Source: Renibacterium sp.
GTDB lineage: Bacteria > Actinomycetota > Actinomycetes > Actinomycetales > Micrococcaceae
Length of the DNA: 64,000 nt
Reading direction: 5' to 3'
NCBI GenBank assembly: GCA_017419405.1
Contig: JAFOLH010000006.1
Coordinates: 186,001-250,000 of the forward strand
Below are positions 25,431-35,251 of this stretch, piece after piece. A program made the translations under genes and the position numbers. Position 1 is the first letter of the stretch; the number at the start of each line of letters is the position of its first letter. The notes under the pieces were generated by a model. It saw only the letters and a program-made list of their open reading frames with translations, ran no database searches and had not been told where the DNA came from.

Positions 25431-25846
25431 TTGTTCTTGCGCGGAACCAGCCGGGTAGCGGCCCAGTCGTCGGAAACGCCCACCGAGCTGGTCACATGCA
25501 GGCCCGCGGTCGGCGCAGCTTCCTGGATTTCAGCAGGCGGCAAATAACCGTCCCGGCCGGACTTCGGGCTCAAGACCCAGATCACGCCGCCGTCTTCCAG
25601 CGAGGTCACCACGTCCATCAAGACGTCAACCAGATCGCCGTCGTCGGCCCGGTGCCAGAGCAATACCGCATCCACGACCTCGTGATCGTCTTCCTCGATC
25701 AGGTCGGATCCGATCAAGTCTTCGACATCAGCTCGGAGATCGAAATCGATATCCTCGTCGTATCCGAATTCCTGGACCAGGTCGCCTTCCTTGAAACCCA
25801 ATCGCACCGCCACGTTGTCTTCTGTGCCGGTTTCGGCCTCACCCAC
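25427..25846 (-). CDS. DUF3052 family protein
   Basis: 139 residues from GTG with GGGAGG 7 bp upstream; longer upstream frames have no support. It matches the actinobacterial DUF3052 family: VAVRLGFKEGDLVQEFGYD, then an acidic stretch, and HVTSSVGVSDDWAATRLVPR at the end. The family is conserved in Actinobacteria; its function is unknown to me. It starts a three-gene operon with peroxiredoxin and Sir2, divergent from aceE. Confidence 0.9.
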   Translation of the reverse strand: MGEAETGTEDNVAVRLGFKEGDLVQEFGYDEDIDFDLRADVEDLIGSDLIEEDDHEVVDAVLLWHRADDGDLVDVLMDVVTSLEDGGVIWVLSPKSGRDGYLPPAEIQEAAPTAGLHVTSSVGVSDDWAATRLVPRKNK

Positions 25847-26139
25847 GGTTATCCTCCCGAACCTTTCTGCTGTTGTTGACACCAAGTCTGCCATCCCGCA
25901 CCCAATCCCGGAGCAGCAACTATGTGCATTATCACAAGACAACACCCTAAACCGCGCCGCATCAAGCTTCTTACCGCGCGTTTGCCGTCCGAGTCGCAAT
26001 CCGCGGCTTCACAGTCCGCATCCGGCTACGCATCCGAGAGGCCGTCGGTCTAGAGTAGTTGTTGGATTCCTGCGCTCACCTTACGCAGGTCCTTTGACGA
26101 TGCCGCCTATCAGGCGGTGCTGCACAAGAGAGGTTGGAT

Positions 26140-28893
26140 GTGGCTGCTGGGGAAGAAAATTCTCACATTCTGAGCGTGCTGACTAATCAGTTGCCTGACC
26201 GTGATCCGGACGAAACCGCCGAGTGGATCGAATCCCTCGACTCGTTGATCAAAGAGCAGGGCACTGAACGGGCACAGTTCATCATGCGTTCGCTGTTGCA
26301 GCGCGCAGGAGCTCAGAGTGTCGGCGTACCGATGGTGACCACCACGGACTACGTCAACACGATCCCGGTCGACCAGGAACCAGAGTTCCCCGGCGACGAA
26401 GAGATCGAACGCAAGTACCGCGCTTGGCTGCGCTGGAACGCCGCGATCATGGTGCACCGGGCGCAGCGCCCCGGCATCGGAGTGGGCGGCCACATCTCGA
26501 CCTACGCGGGCGCCGCGACGCTGTACGAAGTCGGCTTCAACCACTTCTTCCGCGGCAAAGACCACCCGGGAGGCGGAGACCAGATTTATTTCCAGGGTCA
26601 CGCCTCCCCGGGTATGTACGCCCGCGCGTTCATGGAAGGACGCCTGAGCGAAGCGGATCTGGACGGGTTCCGGCAGGAGAAATCCAAAGCCGGCCATGGC
26701 CTCTCCTCCTATCCGCACCCGCGCCTGATGCCGGACTTCTGGGAATTCCCGACGGTCTCGATGGGCATCGGGCCGATGAACGCGATCTACCAGGCGCAGT
26801 CCAACCGCTACCTGGAGAACCGCGGGATCAAGGACACCTCGGACCAGCACGTCTGGGCCTTCCTGGGTGACGGCGAAATGGACGAGCCCGAGTCCCGCGG
26901 CCTGCTGCAACTCGCGGCAAACGACAAGCTGGACAACCTCACCTTCGTGATCAACTGCAATTTGCAGCGTTTGGACGGCCCGGTCCGTGGCAATGGCAAG
27001 ATCATGCAGGAACTCGAAGCGTTCTTCCGCGGCGCCGGCTGGAACGTGATCAAGGTCGTCTGGGGGCGCGAGTGGGATGCGCTGCTGGAAAAGGACGACG
27101 ACGGCGCGTTGGTGGACATCATGAACACCACGGTCGACGGCGACTACCAGACGTACAAAGCCGAATCCGGCGGATTCGTCCGGGAACACTTCTTCGGCAA
27201 GTCCCCGCAGACCAAGGAAATGGTCGCGGACATGACCGACGAAGAAATCTGGAACCTCAAGCGCGGCGGCCACGATTACCGCAAGGTCTACGCAGCGTAC
27301 AAAGCCGCCGTGGAATTCAAGGGCAAGCCGACGGTCATCCTGGCGCACACCGTCAAGGGCTACGGCCTGGGCACCCACTTCGAAGGGCGCAATGCGACGC
27401 ACCAGATGAAGAAGCTCACGCTGCAGGACTTGAAGGATTTCCGCGATCACCTGCGGATCCCGATCACCGATGAGCAGCTCGAGGCCAATCCGTACGAACC
27501 GCCGTATTTCCACCCCGGCATGGACACCCCGGAAATCGAATACTTGATGGAACGGCGCAAGGCCCTCGGCGGCTTCGTCCCGGAACGGCGGCACAAACAC
27601 ACGGAACTGGCCCTGCCCGAGGACAAAGCCTATGAAGTGGCGAACCGCGGTTCCGGCAAGCAACTCGCCGCCACCACGATGGCGTTCGTGCGTCTACTCA
27701 AGGACCTCATGCGGGACAAGGAGTTCGGCAAGCGGGTAGTGCCGATCATCCCGGACGAGGCCCGGACCTTCGGCATGGACTCGTTCTTCCCGACGGCGAA
27801 GATCTACAACCCCAAGGGCCAGAACTACTTGTCCGTCGACCGTGATTTGGTCTTGGCGTACAAAGAATCGCCGGCGGGCCAGATCGTGCACGCGGGCATC
27901 AACGAAGCCGGTTCGGTGGCGGCCTTCACCGCTGCGGGCACGGCCTACGCCACGCACGGCGAGCCCTTGATCCCGGTCTACGTGTTCTATTCGATGTTCG
28001 GCTTCCAGCGCACCGGCGACGGCCTCTGGGCGGCCGCGGACCAGATGGCCCGCGGTTTCGTGATCGGCGCCACCGCCGGACGCACCACGCTGACCGGTGA
28101 AGGCCTGCAGCACGCGGACGGCCATTCGTTGATCTTGGCTGCCACCAACCCGGCAGTGATCAGCTACGATCCGGCCTACGGTTACGAGATCGGGCACATC
28201 GTCCGTTCCGGCCTGGAGCGCATGTACGGGACCGATTCTTCGTTCACCGAAGAAGAGCGCAACGTCATGTACTACATCTTGGTTTACAACGAGCCGATCC
28301 TGCAGCCGGCAGCTCCGGAAGAAGTCGACGTCGAAGGGATCGTCAAGGGCATCTACCTCCTGGCCCCCGCCAAGGTCGACGGACCGCGGACCCAGCTGCT
28401 CGCCAGCGGAGTTGCGGTGCCGTGGGCTTTGGAGGCCCAGCAGATCCTGGCCGACGAGTGGGGGGTCTCCGCCGACGTCTGGTCGGTGACCTCCTGGACC
28501 GAACTGCGCCGGGACGGCTTGGCCGCCGAGGAAGAGCAGTTCCTCAACCCCGGCGCGCAGGCCAGGATCCCCTTCGTGACCGAGCAGCTCGCTGGGGCGA
28601 CCGGCCCGATCGTGGCGGTCACCGACCACATGAAGGCCGTGCCGGACCAGATCCGGCAGTTCGTGCCGAACGAGTTCGCGACCTTGGGCGCCGACGGCTT
28701 CGGCTTCTCCGACACCAGGGCGGCAGCGCGCCGGTTCTTCAAAATCGACTCGCATTCGATCGTGGTCCGGGCCCTGGAGATGCTCGCCCGGCGCGGCGAA
28801 GTCGATTGGCAAGCCCCGGCTCAGGCGATTGAGAAATACCGCTTGCTGGACGTGAACGCCGGCACCACCGGCAACGCCGGCGGCGACAGCTAG
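26140..28893 (+). CDS. aceE: Pyruvate dehydrogenase E1 component, homodimeric
   Basis: 917 residues. The GTG at 26140 is chosen because AGAGAGG lies 7 bp upstream and the protein then starts VAAGEE, as is usual in actinobacterial AceE; an in-frame TTG at 26134 is too close to that site. The thiamine diphosphate motif GDGEMDEPE...NCN is at about 250-285, and the transketolase-like and C-terminal domains follow in order. It decarboxylates pyruvate and passes the acetyl group to the E2 lipoyl domain. It is a single gene with no E2 or E3 nearby. The upstream 290 bp hold the divergent promoters. Confidence 0.96.
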   Translation: MAAGEENSHILSVLTNQLPDRDPDETAEWIESLDSLIKEQGTERAQFIMRSLLQRAGAQSVGVPMVTTTDYVNTIPVDQEPEFPGDEEIERKYRAWLRWNAAIMVHRAQRPGIGVGGHISTYAGAATLYEVGFNHFFRGKDHPGGGDQIYFQGHASPGMYARAFMEGRLSEADLDGFRQEKSKAGHGLSSYPHPRLMPDFWEFPTVSMGIGPMNAIYQAQSNRYLENRGIKDTSDQHVWAFLGDGEMDEPESRGLLQLAANDKLDNLTFVINCNLQRLDGPVRGNGKIMQELEAFFRGAGWNVIKVVWGREWDALLEKDDDGALVDIMNTTVDGDYQTYKAESGGFVREHFFGKSPQTKEMVADMTDEEIWNLKRGGHDYRKVYAAYKAAVEFKGKPTVILAHTVKGYGLGTHFEGRNATHQMKKLTLQDLKDFRDHLRIPITDEQLEANPYEPPYFHPGMDTPEIEYLMERRKALGGFVPERRHKHTELALPEDKAYEVANRGSGKQLAATTMAFVRLLKDLMRDKEFGKRVVPIIPDEARTFGMDSFFPTAKIYNPKGQNYLSVDRDLVLAYKESPAGQIVHAGINEAGSVAAFTAAGTAYATHGEPLIPVYVFYSMFGFQRTGDGLWAAADQMARGFVIGATAGRTTLTGEGLQHADGHSLILAATNPAVISYDPAYGYEIGHIVRSGLERMYGTDSSFTEEERNVMYYILVYNEPILQPAAPEEVDVEGIVKGIYLLAPAKVDGPRTQLLASGVAVPWALEAQQILADEWGVSADVWSVTSWTELRRDGLAAEEEQFLNPGAQARIPFVTEQLAGATGPIVAVTDHMKAVPDQIRQFVPNEFATLGADGFGFSDTRAAARRFFKIDSHSIVVRALEMLARRGEVDWQAPAQAIEKYRLLDVNAGTTGNAGGDS

Positions 28894-28920
28894 GCGCGAC
28901 GCGCTAGTCCGCACTTCGCA

Positions 28921-28959
28921 GAAAGTGCCCGTTCCGGATCATCCGGAACGGGCACTTTC
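28921..28959. terminator. aceE terminator
   Basis: A perfect 19-bp stem with a single central base (working loop CAT-sized), 27 bp after the aceE stop. The left arm starts GAAAG and the right arm ends CTTTC, giving a moderately T-rich exit. Confidence 0.8.
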
Positions 28960-28977
28960 CGTTTCCGCCGGTCGGCG

Positions 28978-29051
28978 GTGTCCCAGTGAGCAGGCCCACT
29001 CAGTGGGACACACCAGGTCTGTCCCAGTGAGTTGCCGTGCCCAATGGGACC
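28978..29051. repeat. GTCCCAGTGAG repeat cluster
   Basis: TGTCCCAGTGAG occurs at 28979 and again at 29020. An inverted copy CTCAGTGGGACA lies between them (from about 28999) and a degenerate one, CCCAATGGGAC, at 29040. The first pair can form a hairpin. It lies between the convergent aceE and secreted-protein genes and may be an intergenic repeat or second terminator. Confidence 0.55.
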
Positions 29052-29062
29052 GAGCCGTCGGG

Positions 29063-29815
29063 CTATTGCCAACCGCGCTGAATCCGCAGACCGTTGCCTT
29101 CGACACTCGACGCGTAGTTCGCCTGCCCCAGGCAATCGCCATATTCATGCGCCTTGCTACTACTGCCGCTGAGTCCGCTCGAGGTCGTCGGGGCGCCCAC
29201 GGATACGTCGATCCGCGGCACCGTGGCGCAGCTCTTCGTGTTGTAGTTCTCCACGAAGCCGCTCTGCGCGGCACGGAAGTTGCCGCTGTTCGCCGGCAAT
29301 ACGTAGCTTCCGATGTGCGTACGGATTCCGGTCACCGCGTCCGTGACGGTACCGCTCCAAGTGTCCGTACCGGTCCTGGCGACGGTCAGCGTATAGCCAT
29401 GGAGGTAGTTCGCCTCGAAATCGACCGCACAGCTGACTCCAGCACCGCCGTCGGCGCCGTTGCTGCATTGCGCGTCGCCCGAGGTCGTGCCGGCGATGAA
29501 ACTGGAGAAGGCTGCATGCAGGCGCTGCTTGCCGTTCTGGTCGGGACGGGGCTGCAAGCCCATGTACCCGACGTCCTTCTGATTCATGAAATTGAATTGG
29601 TCCGCGACGTAATTCCCGGCTACCCGGGCCGTCTCCGGATTGAACTTCGTGCTGAAGCTGATATCGGTCAGTCCTGCCGCCGGGGCACCGGGAATCTGCC
29701 AGCTGAACCCGACGTTGCCGCCGAAGGTCTGCGCTGAGGCGGTGCCCGGGAAAACTGCAAGACTCAAGGTCAAGGCGGCAAGCACGGACAGCGCCGCTCG
29801 GATTGTCTTCGGCAT
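29063..29815 (-). CDS. Secreted protein, DUF3472-like
   Basis: 250 residues. The start has a Sec signal peptide: a basic N-terminus, hydrophobic core LSVLAALTLSLAVF, and probable cleavage after ASA (about residue 28). The mature part is beta-rich, with DVGYMGLQPRP and a central LHAAFSSFIAG segment like DUF3472 proteins, plus four Cys that could form disulfides. It is exported, probably free or wall-bound, as no sortase motif or C-terminal anchor is seen. The function is unknown. Confidence 0.75.
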   Translation of the reverse strand: MPKTIRAALSVLAALTLSLAVFPGTASAQTFGGNVGFSWQIPGAPAAGLTDISFSTKFNPETARVAGNYVADQFNFMNQKDVGYMGLQPRPDQNGKQRLHAAFSSFIAGTTSGDAQCSNGADGGAGVSCAVDFEANYLHGYTLTVARTGTDTWSGTVTDAVTGIRTHIGSYVLPANSGNFRAAQSGFVENYNTKSCATVPRIDVSVGAPTTSSGLSGSSSKAHEYGDCLGQANYASSVEGNGLRIQRGWQ

Positions 29816-30016
29816 GTTCTCCGCTTTCTTCTGATGACGTTTCGTGACTGATTGAGATGATCTTCAATCAGGTGTTCACGCCGGAGTGTAATCCGCCAAT
29901 CTGGAAGGACAACCCCGGAACCAACCGGCAAGGCCCAGTTCGACGACGGAGAAACCCGCCTGATTGTCGCTGGTCTCCAAAAACTCCCAGTCAACTTGTC
30001 CAAAATCGTCGAGCTG

Positions 30017-30033
30017 TTGTGCACTTCCTACAA
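30017..30033. promoter_or_regulatory. Candidate FasR operator upstream of fasR
   Basis: TTGTGC-N5-CTACAA, an imperfect inverted repeat with the same spacing as the site before fabD. It overlaps a possible -10 box TACAAT (30029-30034) and lies 22 bp before the fasR start, consistent with autoregulation. Confidence 0.55.
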
Positions 30034-30054
30034 TTGAAGTCGTATGCTCAAACC

Positions 30055-31251
30055 ATGCCTGCAGCGAAATCAGCCCTTTCCGGCGCCACTACGATGCTCA
30101 GCAACGATCACACCCTGGCCAAGCTGCGCGAAAGCATCGGCACGCTGTCGACGGCGACCACCCGGCAACTTGATGCCGCACTCCCCTGGTACCGCCGGCT
30201 CGACGCCGAGGAACGGAGCGCACTCGGCCTGCTGGCCCAAAACGGCATAGCCTCGTTCGTCAGCTACTACCAGAAGCCGTCGTCCCCGGGCTGGGTGCTC
30301 ACCGATGTCTTCGGCAATGCGCCCACCGAACTCACCAGCTCGATCAGCCTGCAGAAGGCTCTGCAACTGATCCGGATCGTGGTCCAAGTGGTCGAAGACC
30401 GGGTCCCGGAGCTGGCCGCGCCGGGCGACGAAGCGCCGCTTCGCGAAGCCGTCCTCCGTTATGCCCGGGAGGTCGCCTTCGCCGCCGCGGATGTCTATGC
30501 CCGCGCCGCGGAATCCCGTGGCGCTTGGGACACCAGACTCGAATCGCTCATCGTGGATGCGATCCTGCGCGGCGAGAACACCGATGCCCTGCGCTCCAGG
30601 ATCGCGGCGCTGGGCTGGAAATCCAAGGAGAAATTCACCGTGATGGTGGGCGCCTCGCCGGCCGAAGCCGGCCAGGGGTTCGTCAACGAGTTGCGCCGGA
30701 CGGCGAGCCGCTACGCCGAAGACGCGCTGGTCGGCATCCAAGGCGACCGGTTGATCGTGGTACTCGGCGGCGTCAACGACCAGGAATCCGCTTATCTGCG
30801 GATCAGTGAACTCTTCGGTCCGGGACCCGTGGTCTACGGTCCGGAAGCGCCTTCCTTGGTCGAGGCCAGCGGCTCTGCCCGCGCGGCCTTCGCCGGACTC
30901 GCTGCGGTCCGCGCCTGGCCGCAAGCTCCCCGTCCGGCCTCCGCGAACGACCTCTGGCCGGAACGGGTGATGAACGGCGACGATGACGCCCGGCGATCGC
31001 TGGTGCGCCATGTCTACCGCCCGTTGCTCACCGCGTCCAACGGGCTGGTGGAGACGCTCAGCGCCTACCTTTCGCTCGGGCACTCCCTCGAAGCCACCGC
31101 GCGGGAACTCTTCGTGCACGCCAATACCGTCCGGTACCGGCTCCGGAAAGTCACTGATCTGACCGGCTGGGATCCACTGCTGCCGCGTGAAGCCTTCGTG
31201 CTGCAAACTGCTCTGGCTGTGGGGCGGCTCGCCTCATCCGCCCGCAATTGA
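30055..31251 (+). CDS. fasR: PucR/CdaR-family regulator of fatty-acid synthesis (FasR-like)
   Basis: 398 residues. The middle is a GGDEF-like degenerate domain (KFTVMVGASPAEAG, then GDRLIVVLGG), and the C-terminus is the PucR-type helix-turn-helix: LSAYLSLGHSLEATARELFV followed by HANTVRYRLRKVTDLTGWDP. A gene of this type beside fabD is the known FasR of Streptomyces, which controls the fabD-fabH-acpP-fabF operon, so the same role is inferred. An internal ATG at 30094 is an alternative start. Confidence 0.87.
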   Translation: MPAAKSALSGATTMLSNDHTLAKLRESIGTLSTATTRQLDAALPWYRRLDAEERSALGLLAQNGIASFVSYYQKPSSPGWVLTDVFGNAPTELTSSISLQKALQLIRIVVQVVEDRVPELAAPGDEAPLREAVLRYAREVAFAAADVYARAAESRGAWDTRLESLIVDAILRGENTDALRSRIAALGWKSKEKFTVMVGASPAEAGQGFVNELRRTASRYAEDALVGIQGDRLIVVLGGVNDQESAYLRISELFGPGPVVYGPEAPSLVEASGSARAAFAGLAAVRAWPQAPRPASANDLWPERVMNGDDDARRSLVRHVYRPLLTASNGLVETLSAYLSLGHSLEATARELFVHANTVRYRLRKVTDLTGWDPLLPREAFVLQTALAVGRLASSARN

Positions 31252-31302
31252 TCGGAAGTCCACTAAAAGCCAGGGCCGGCAACGGGCAGACTCGCCGAAG
31301 TT

Positions 31303-31319
31303 TTGTAGCTTACCTACAA
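31303..31319. promoter_or_regulatory. Candidate FasR operator upstream of fabD
   Basis: TTGTAG-N5-CTACAA is a perfect 6-bp inverted repeat with 5-bp spacing. Its right half overlaps the -10-like TACAAT (31315-31320). The related site before fasR shares both the spacing and the right half, which makes a common regulator likely. Confidence 0.65.
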
Positions 31320-31385
31320 TGTGGCATCCTGAGCTTGGTACCAGGAAACACCGAGATTTCACTTCAGGTTTGGAAAACTAGATAC

Positions 31386-32342
31386 GTGCTTGCAATTGTC
31401 TGCCCCGGCCAAGGAGCCCAGTCCCCTGGATTCCTCAGCCCTTGGCTCGAACTCCCCGGCGTCGAAGCCCATCTGTCCAGTCTCAGCGATGTCGCCGGTT
31501 TGGATCTTTTGCGGCACGGAACCGTTTCCGACGCGGAAACCATCAAGGACACCGCGATCGCCCAGCCGCTCATCGTGGCGGCGGGGTTGCTGGCCGCCCG
31601 CGCCCTGTTCGGCAATGACGAAGTCGCGGAGCCGGACGTCGTCGCCGGCCATTCGGTCGGCGAGGTCACTGCAGCAGCGCTCAGCGGCGTGCTGACCGAG
31701 ACCGAGGCCATGCTTTTCGTCCGGGAGCGGGCCAATAAGATGGCCGAAGCCGCGGCTGCCACACCCACCGGAATGAGCGCCGTCGTCGGCGGGGATCCGG
31801 AAGCCGTGCTCGCGGCCATCCACGGGGCCGGTTTGACCCCGGCGAACATGAACAGCGCCGGTCAGACCGTCGCCGCCGGCACGCTCGAGCAACTCGCGGT
31901 GCTGGCCGCGAATCCTCCGGCAAAAGCCCGGGTCATCGCGCTCCAGGTGGCCGGGGCCTTCCACACCGAGCACATGCGGCCCGCCGTCGGCGCCCTGGAA
32001 GCACTCAGTCCCAGTCTGCATCCCGAGAATCCCGCAGCAACCCTGCTGTCGAATTTCGACGGCGCAGCGGTAGCCACCGGCGATGCCGCTTTGGCCAGTC
32101 TGATTGCGCAAGTCTCCCGCCCGGTCCGCTGGGACCTGTGCATGAAGACCATGCTGGACCTCGGTGTGGACAGCCTCATCGAGCTCGCCCCGGCCGGCAC
32201 GCTCACCGGACTCGCCAAGCGCGCGATGCCCGGAATTGCTACCGTTGCAGTCAAGACACCGGCAGACCTTGATGCCGCCCGTGAAATACTCAAAACCCGC
32301 ACCTTGGCCTCCGGGGCCACGGCACGGGGAGAAGGAGCGTAG
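31386..32342 (+). CDS. fabD: Malonyl-CoA:ACP transacylase
   Basis: 318 residues from GTG; the usual N-terminal motif IVCPGQGAQ comes right after it, which rules out the longer upstream frame. Active-site Ser90 is in GHSVGE and His193 in AGAFHTEHM. It loads malonate from CoA to acyl carrier protein. It is the first gene of the fab operon, and its TAG overlaps the fabH GTG. Confidence 0.95.
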   Translation: MLAIVCPGQGAQSPGFLSPWLELPGVEAHLSSLSDVAGLDLLRHGTVSDAETIKDTAIAQPLIVAAGLLAARALFGNDEVAEPDVVAGHSVGEVTAAALSGVLTETEAMLFVRERANKMAEAAAATPTGMSAVVGGDPEAVLAAIHGAGLTPANMNSAGQTVAAGTLEQLAVLAANPPAKARVIALQVAGAFHTEHMRPAVGALEALSPSLHPENPAATLLSNFDGAAVATGDAALASLIAQVSRPVRWDLCMKTMLDLGVDSLIELAPAGTLTGLAKRAMPGIATVAVKTPADLDAAREILKTRTLASGATARGEGA

Positions 32343-33403
32343 TGGCAAATCCCACGCTGAACCAAACCGCCCTGCGGGACAAGACCGCCATTCTGGGCCT
32401 GGGGTCCTACCGCGCCGAACTGGTGGTGACCAACGAGGACGTCTGCCAATGGATCGACTCCTCCGACGAGTGGATCCGGCAGCGGACCGGAATCATCACC
32501 CGTTTGCGGGCGCCGCGTGAAATCGGCGTGGTGGAAATGGCTGAAGCGGCGGCCCGCGAAGCCCTGGCCAACGCCGGCATCGAGGCTTCCCAGTTGGGTG
32601 CAGTCATCGTCTCCACGGTGACCCACCAGTACGCAACCCCTTCGGCGGCAGCATTGCTGGCCGACCGGCTCGGCGCTACGCCGGCCCCGGCCTTCGACAT
32701 CTCCGCAGCCTGCGCCGGCTATTGCTACGGAATCGGGCAAGGCGACGCCTTGGTCCGCTCCGGCGCGGCCGATTACGTGCTCGTCGTCGGCGTCGAAAAG
32801 CTTTCCGACGTGATCGACAACCACGAACGCACGATTTCCTTCCTGCTCGGCGATGGCGCCGGGGCCGCCGTGATCGGGCCCTCGGAAACCGCCGGCATCG
32901 GCCCCACGATCTGGGGTTCCGACGGCAGCAAATGGGATGCGATCGGCATGACGCATTCTTTGCTGGAAGTCCGGGATGCGAGCTTGGCGGCGAAAAACGA
33001 TGGCGGGTTGACCGCCGGAGCGATTGCCGAGGCCGAGTTCAGCCTCTGGCCGACGTTGCGCCAAGACGGGCAGACGGTCTTCCGCTGGGCAGTCTGGGAG
33101 ATGGCGAAGGTCGCCAAACAAGCGCTGGAAGCTGCTGGTGTGACCGCCGCCGATCTGGCCGCTTTCGTGCCGCACCAGGCCAATATGCGGATCATCGACT
33201 CGCTGGTCAAGGAGCTCGACTTGCCGGAAAGCGTCGTGGTGGCGCGCGACATCGAAGACACCGGGAACACCTCTGCGGCGTCGATCCCGCTGGCCACCTG
33301 CCGGCTGTTGAAGGAGAATCCTGAGCTGAGCGGCGGCTTGTCGCTGCAGATCGGCTTCGGCGCGGGCCTGGTGTTCGGGGCCCAAGTAGTGGTTTTGCCG
33401 TAA
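32342..33403 (+). CDS. fabH: Beta-ketoacyl-ACP synthase III
   Basis: 353 residues. The catalytic triad is visible: Cys124 in DISAACAGY, His278 in FVPHQANMRI and Asn309 in EDTGNTSAASIP. It starts each fatty-acid chain by condensing an acyl-CoA primer with malonyl-ACP. The branched primers typical of this lineage are likely but not proven from sequence. GGAGAAGGAG precedes the start. Confidence 0.96.
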   Translation: MANPTLNQTALRDKTAILGLGSYRAELVVTNEDVCQWIDSSDEWIRQRTGIITRLRAPREIGVVEMAEAAAREALANAGIEASQLGAVIVSTVTHQYATPSAAALLADRLGATPAPAFDISAACAGYCYGIGQGDALVRSGAADYVLVVGVEKLSDVIDNHERTISFLLGDGAGAAVIGPSETAGIGPTIWGSDGSKWDAIGMTHSLLEVRDASLAAKNDGGLTAGAIAEAEFSLWPTLRQDGQTVFRWAVWEMAKVAKQALEAAGVTAADLAAFVPHQANMRIIDSLVKELDLPESVVVARDIEDTGNTSAASIPLATCRLLKENPELSGGLSLQIGFGAGLVFGAQVVVLP

Positions 33404-33535
33404 ATTTCATAATTTTGCCGGTCTTTTCGGTGCAACATGCATCGTAGAGGTCGCGATTCGGGCCGCATTCGTGGTTTGATCGACACTGCCCGTCCAGCAA
33501 CCGGACCGGGCGGACACTGAGAAAGGGAGCCATCA

Positions 33536-33781
33536 ATGGCTAGCAACGAAGAAATCCTGGCCGGTTTGGCTGAAATCGTCAACGAAGAGACCGGTCTGGC
33601 GCCGGAGGCCGTGGAGTTGGACAAGTCCTTCACCGACGACCTCGACATCGATTCCATCTCGATGATGACCATCGTGGTCAACGCGGAAGAGAAGTTCGGC
33701 GTCCGCATCCCGGACGAGGAAGTCAAAAACCTCAAGACCGTCGGCGACGCAGTCAACTACATCGCAAGCGCGCAGGCCTAG
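33536..33781 (+). CDS. acpP: Acyl carrier protein
   Basis: 81 residues, acidic, with the phosphopantetheine site at Ser40 in DLDIDSISMM; the residue after Ser is Ile where most bacterial carriers have Leu. Helix II and the end (EKFGVRIPDEEVKNLKTVGD) are standard. AAAGGGAG precedes the ATG. The 130 bp upstream could hold an internal promoter, as the carrier is usually made in excess. Confidence 0.95.
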   Translation: MASNEEILAGLAEIVNEETGLAPEAVELDKSFTDDLDIDSISMMTIVVNAEEKFGVRIPDEEVKNLKTVGDAVNYIASAQA

Positions 33782-33895
33782 GCTTCCGCAGTCAACGCAG
33801 CTTCTCGCAATATTGCCGGCTTTTCAGGCTTGCGGTGCGCCAACTGGCGGTCACCGCAAGCCCGATGAGTTTTTAGACACCCAAGAGAGTGAAAA

Positions 33896-35131
33896 ATGTC
33901 CCGCAAAGTAGTCATCACCGGACTCGGCGCCACCACCCCCATCGGCGGTGACGTCCCGACCACGTGGAAGAATGCGCAAATCGGCGTGTCCGGAGCGCAT
34001 ACGCTCACCGATGATTGGGTCGCCAAATACGAGCTCCCGGTGACTTTCGCCGCCCGCGCCATGACTCCGGCGGCGGAGGTGCTGACCCGGATCGAAGCCA
34101 AGCGCTTGGACCCGTCCAGCCAGTTCGCCGTCATCGCTTCCCGCGAAGCATGGCAGGATGCCGGCGCGCCGGAGGTCGACAAGGATCGGTTCGCGGTGGC
34201 CTTTGCTACCGGAATCGGCGGCGTTTGGACGCTTTTGGATGCCTGGGACACGCTTCGCGACCGCGGACCGCGGCGGGTGCTGCCGATGACCGTTCCCATG
34301 CTCATGCCCAACGGCGCTGCCGCTGCCGTGAGCTTGGACCTCGGTGCCCGGGCCGGCGCACACACTCCGGTGTCCGCTTGCGCCTCCGGAACCGAAGCGC
34401 TCCACCAAGCCGTCGAGTTGATCCGGTCCGGCAAAGTGGACATCGTGATGGCCGGCGGCACCGAAGCCGCGATTCACCCGATGACGCTCGCCTCCTTCGC
34501 CTCGATGCAGGCGTTGTCCAGGCGCAATGACGATCCGGAACACGCTTCCCGGCCTTACGACCTCAATCGCGATGGCTTCGTGATGGGCGAAGGCGCCGGC
34601 GCTTTGGTACTCGAGGCCGAAGAGCATGCGCTGGCGCGTGGTGCACGGATCTACGGCGAACTCGCCGGCACCTCGGTGACCGCGGACGCCTACCACATCA
34701 CGGCACCGGACCCGGAAGGCTTGGGGGCCACACGCGCCTTGAAGGCCGCCTTGTTCGACGCCCGGGCACAGATCGAAGACGTGGTGCACGTGAATGCCCA
34801 CGCGACCTCGACCCCGGTCGGCGACAAGCCGGAATACACCGCACTCCGAGCCACCTTCGGAAACCACGTGGACAACCTCGCGGTGTCCGCCACGAAGTCC
34901 CAGATGGGCCACTTGCTCGGTGCATCCGGAGCGGTGGAAGCCGTGCTGACCGTGAAAGCGGTCCAGGACCGCAAGGCGCCGGCAACCATCAACCTGGAGA
35001 ACCAGGACCCGGAGATCCCGCTGGACATCGTCACCGCGGCCCGCGATTTGCCGACCGGCGACATCGTGGCGCTCAGCAATTCCTTCGGCTTCGGCGGGCA
35101 CAACGCCGTCGTGGTCATCCGCAACTACTGA
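33896..35131 (+). CDS. fabF: Beta-ketoacyl-ACP synthase II
   Basis: 411 residues. Active-site Cys162 in VSACASGTEAL, His302 in NAHATSTPVGD and His339 in SQMGHLLGASG form the Cys-His-His triad. It elongates acyl-ACP with malonyl-ACP. It is the last gene of the fab operon, followed by a long perfect palindrome. Confidence 0.96.
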   Translation: MSRKVVITGLGATTPIGGDVPTTWKNAQIGVSGAHTLTDDWVAKYELPVTFAARAMTPAAEVLTRIEAKRLDPSSQFAVIASREAWQDAGAPEVDKDRFAVAFATGIGGVWTLLDAWDTLRDRGPRRVLPMTVPMLMPNGAAAAVSLDLGARAGAHTPVSACASGTEALHQAVELIRSGKVDIVMAGGTEAAIHPMTLASFASMQALSRRNDDPEHASRPYDLNRDGFVMGEGAGALVLEAEEHALARGARIYGELAGTSVTADAYHITAPDPEGLGATRALKAALFDARAQIEDVVHVNAHATSTPVGDKPEYTALRATFGNHVDNLAVSATKSQMGHLLGASGAVEAVLTVKAVQDRKAPATINLENQDPEIPLDIVTAARDLPTGDIVALSNSFGFGGHNAVVVIRNY

Positions 35132-35159
35132 TTTTCGCTTAGCGGAGTCTTCGCGTTAG

Positions 35160-35216
35160 CGAAATGGCTTTGCGTTGGCCCAATGTCTGACATTGGGCCA
35201 ACGCAAAGCCATTTCG
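35160..35216. terminator. Long bidirectional terminator between fabF and DUF3145
   Basis: Arms of 28 bp (35160-35187 and 35189-35216) are perfect reverse complements around one base. The outer ends read CGAAAT and ATTTCG, giving some T-rich exit on both strands. It separates convergent genes. A shorter related motif (TTCGCTTAGCG) lies just before it. Confidence 0.8.
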
Positions 35217-35251
35217 GTATCTGAAACTTGTTCGCGCGCTGCCGTGCTGGT

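Noticed and set aside
26110-27663. 517-codon frame antisense to aceE
   Set aside because: It is a high-GC shadow of an unmistakable aceE gene.
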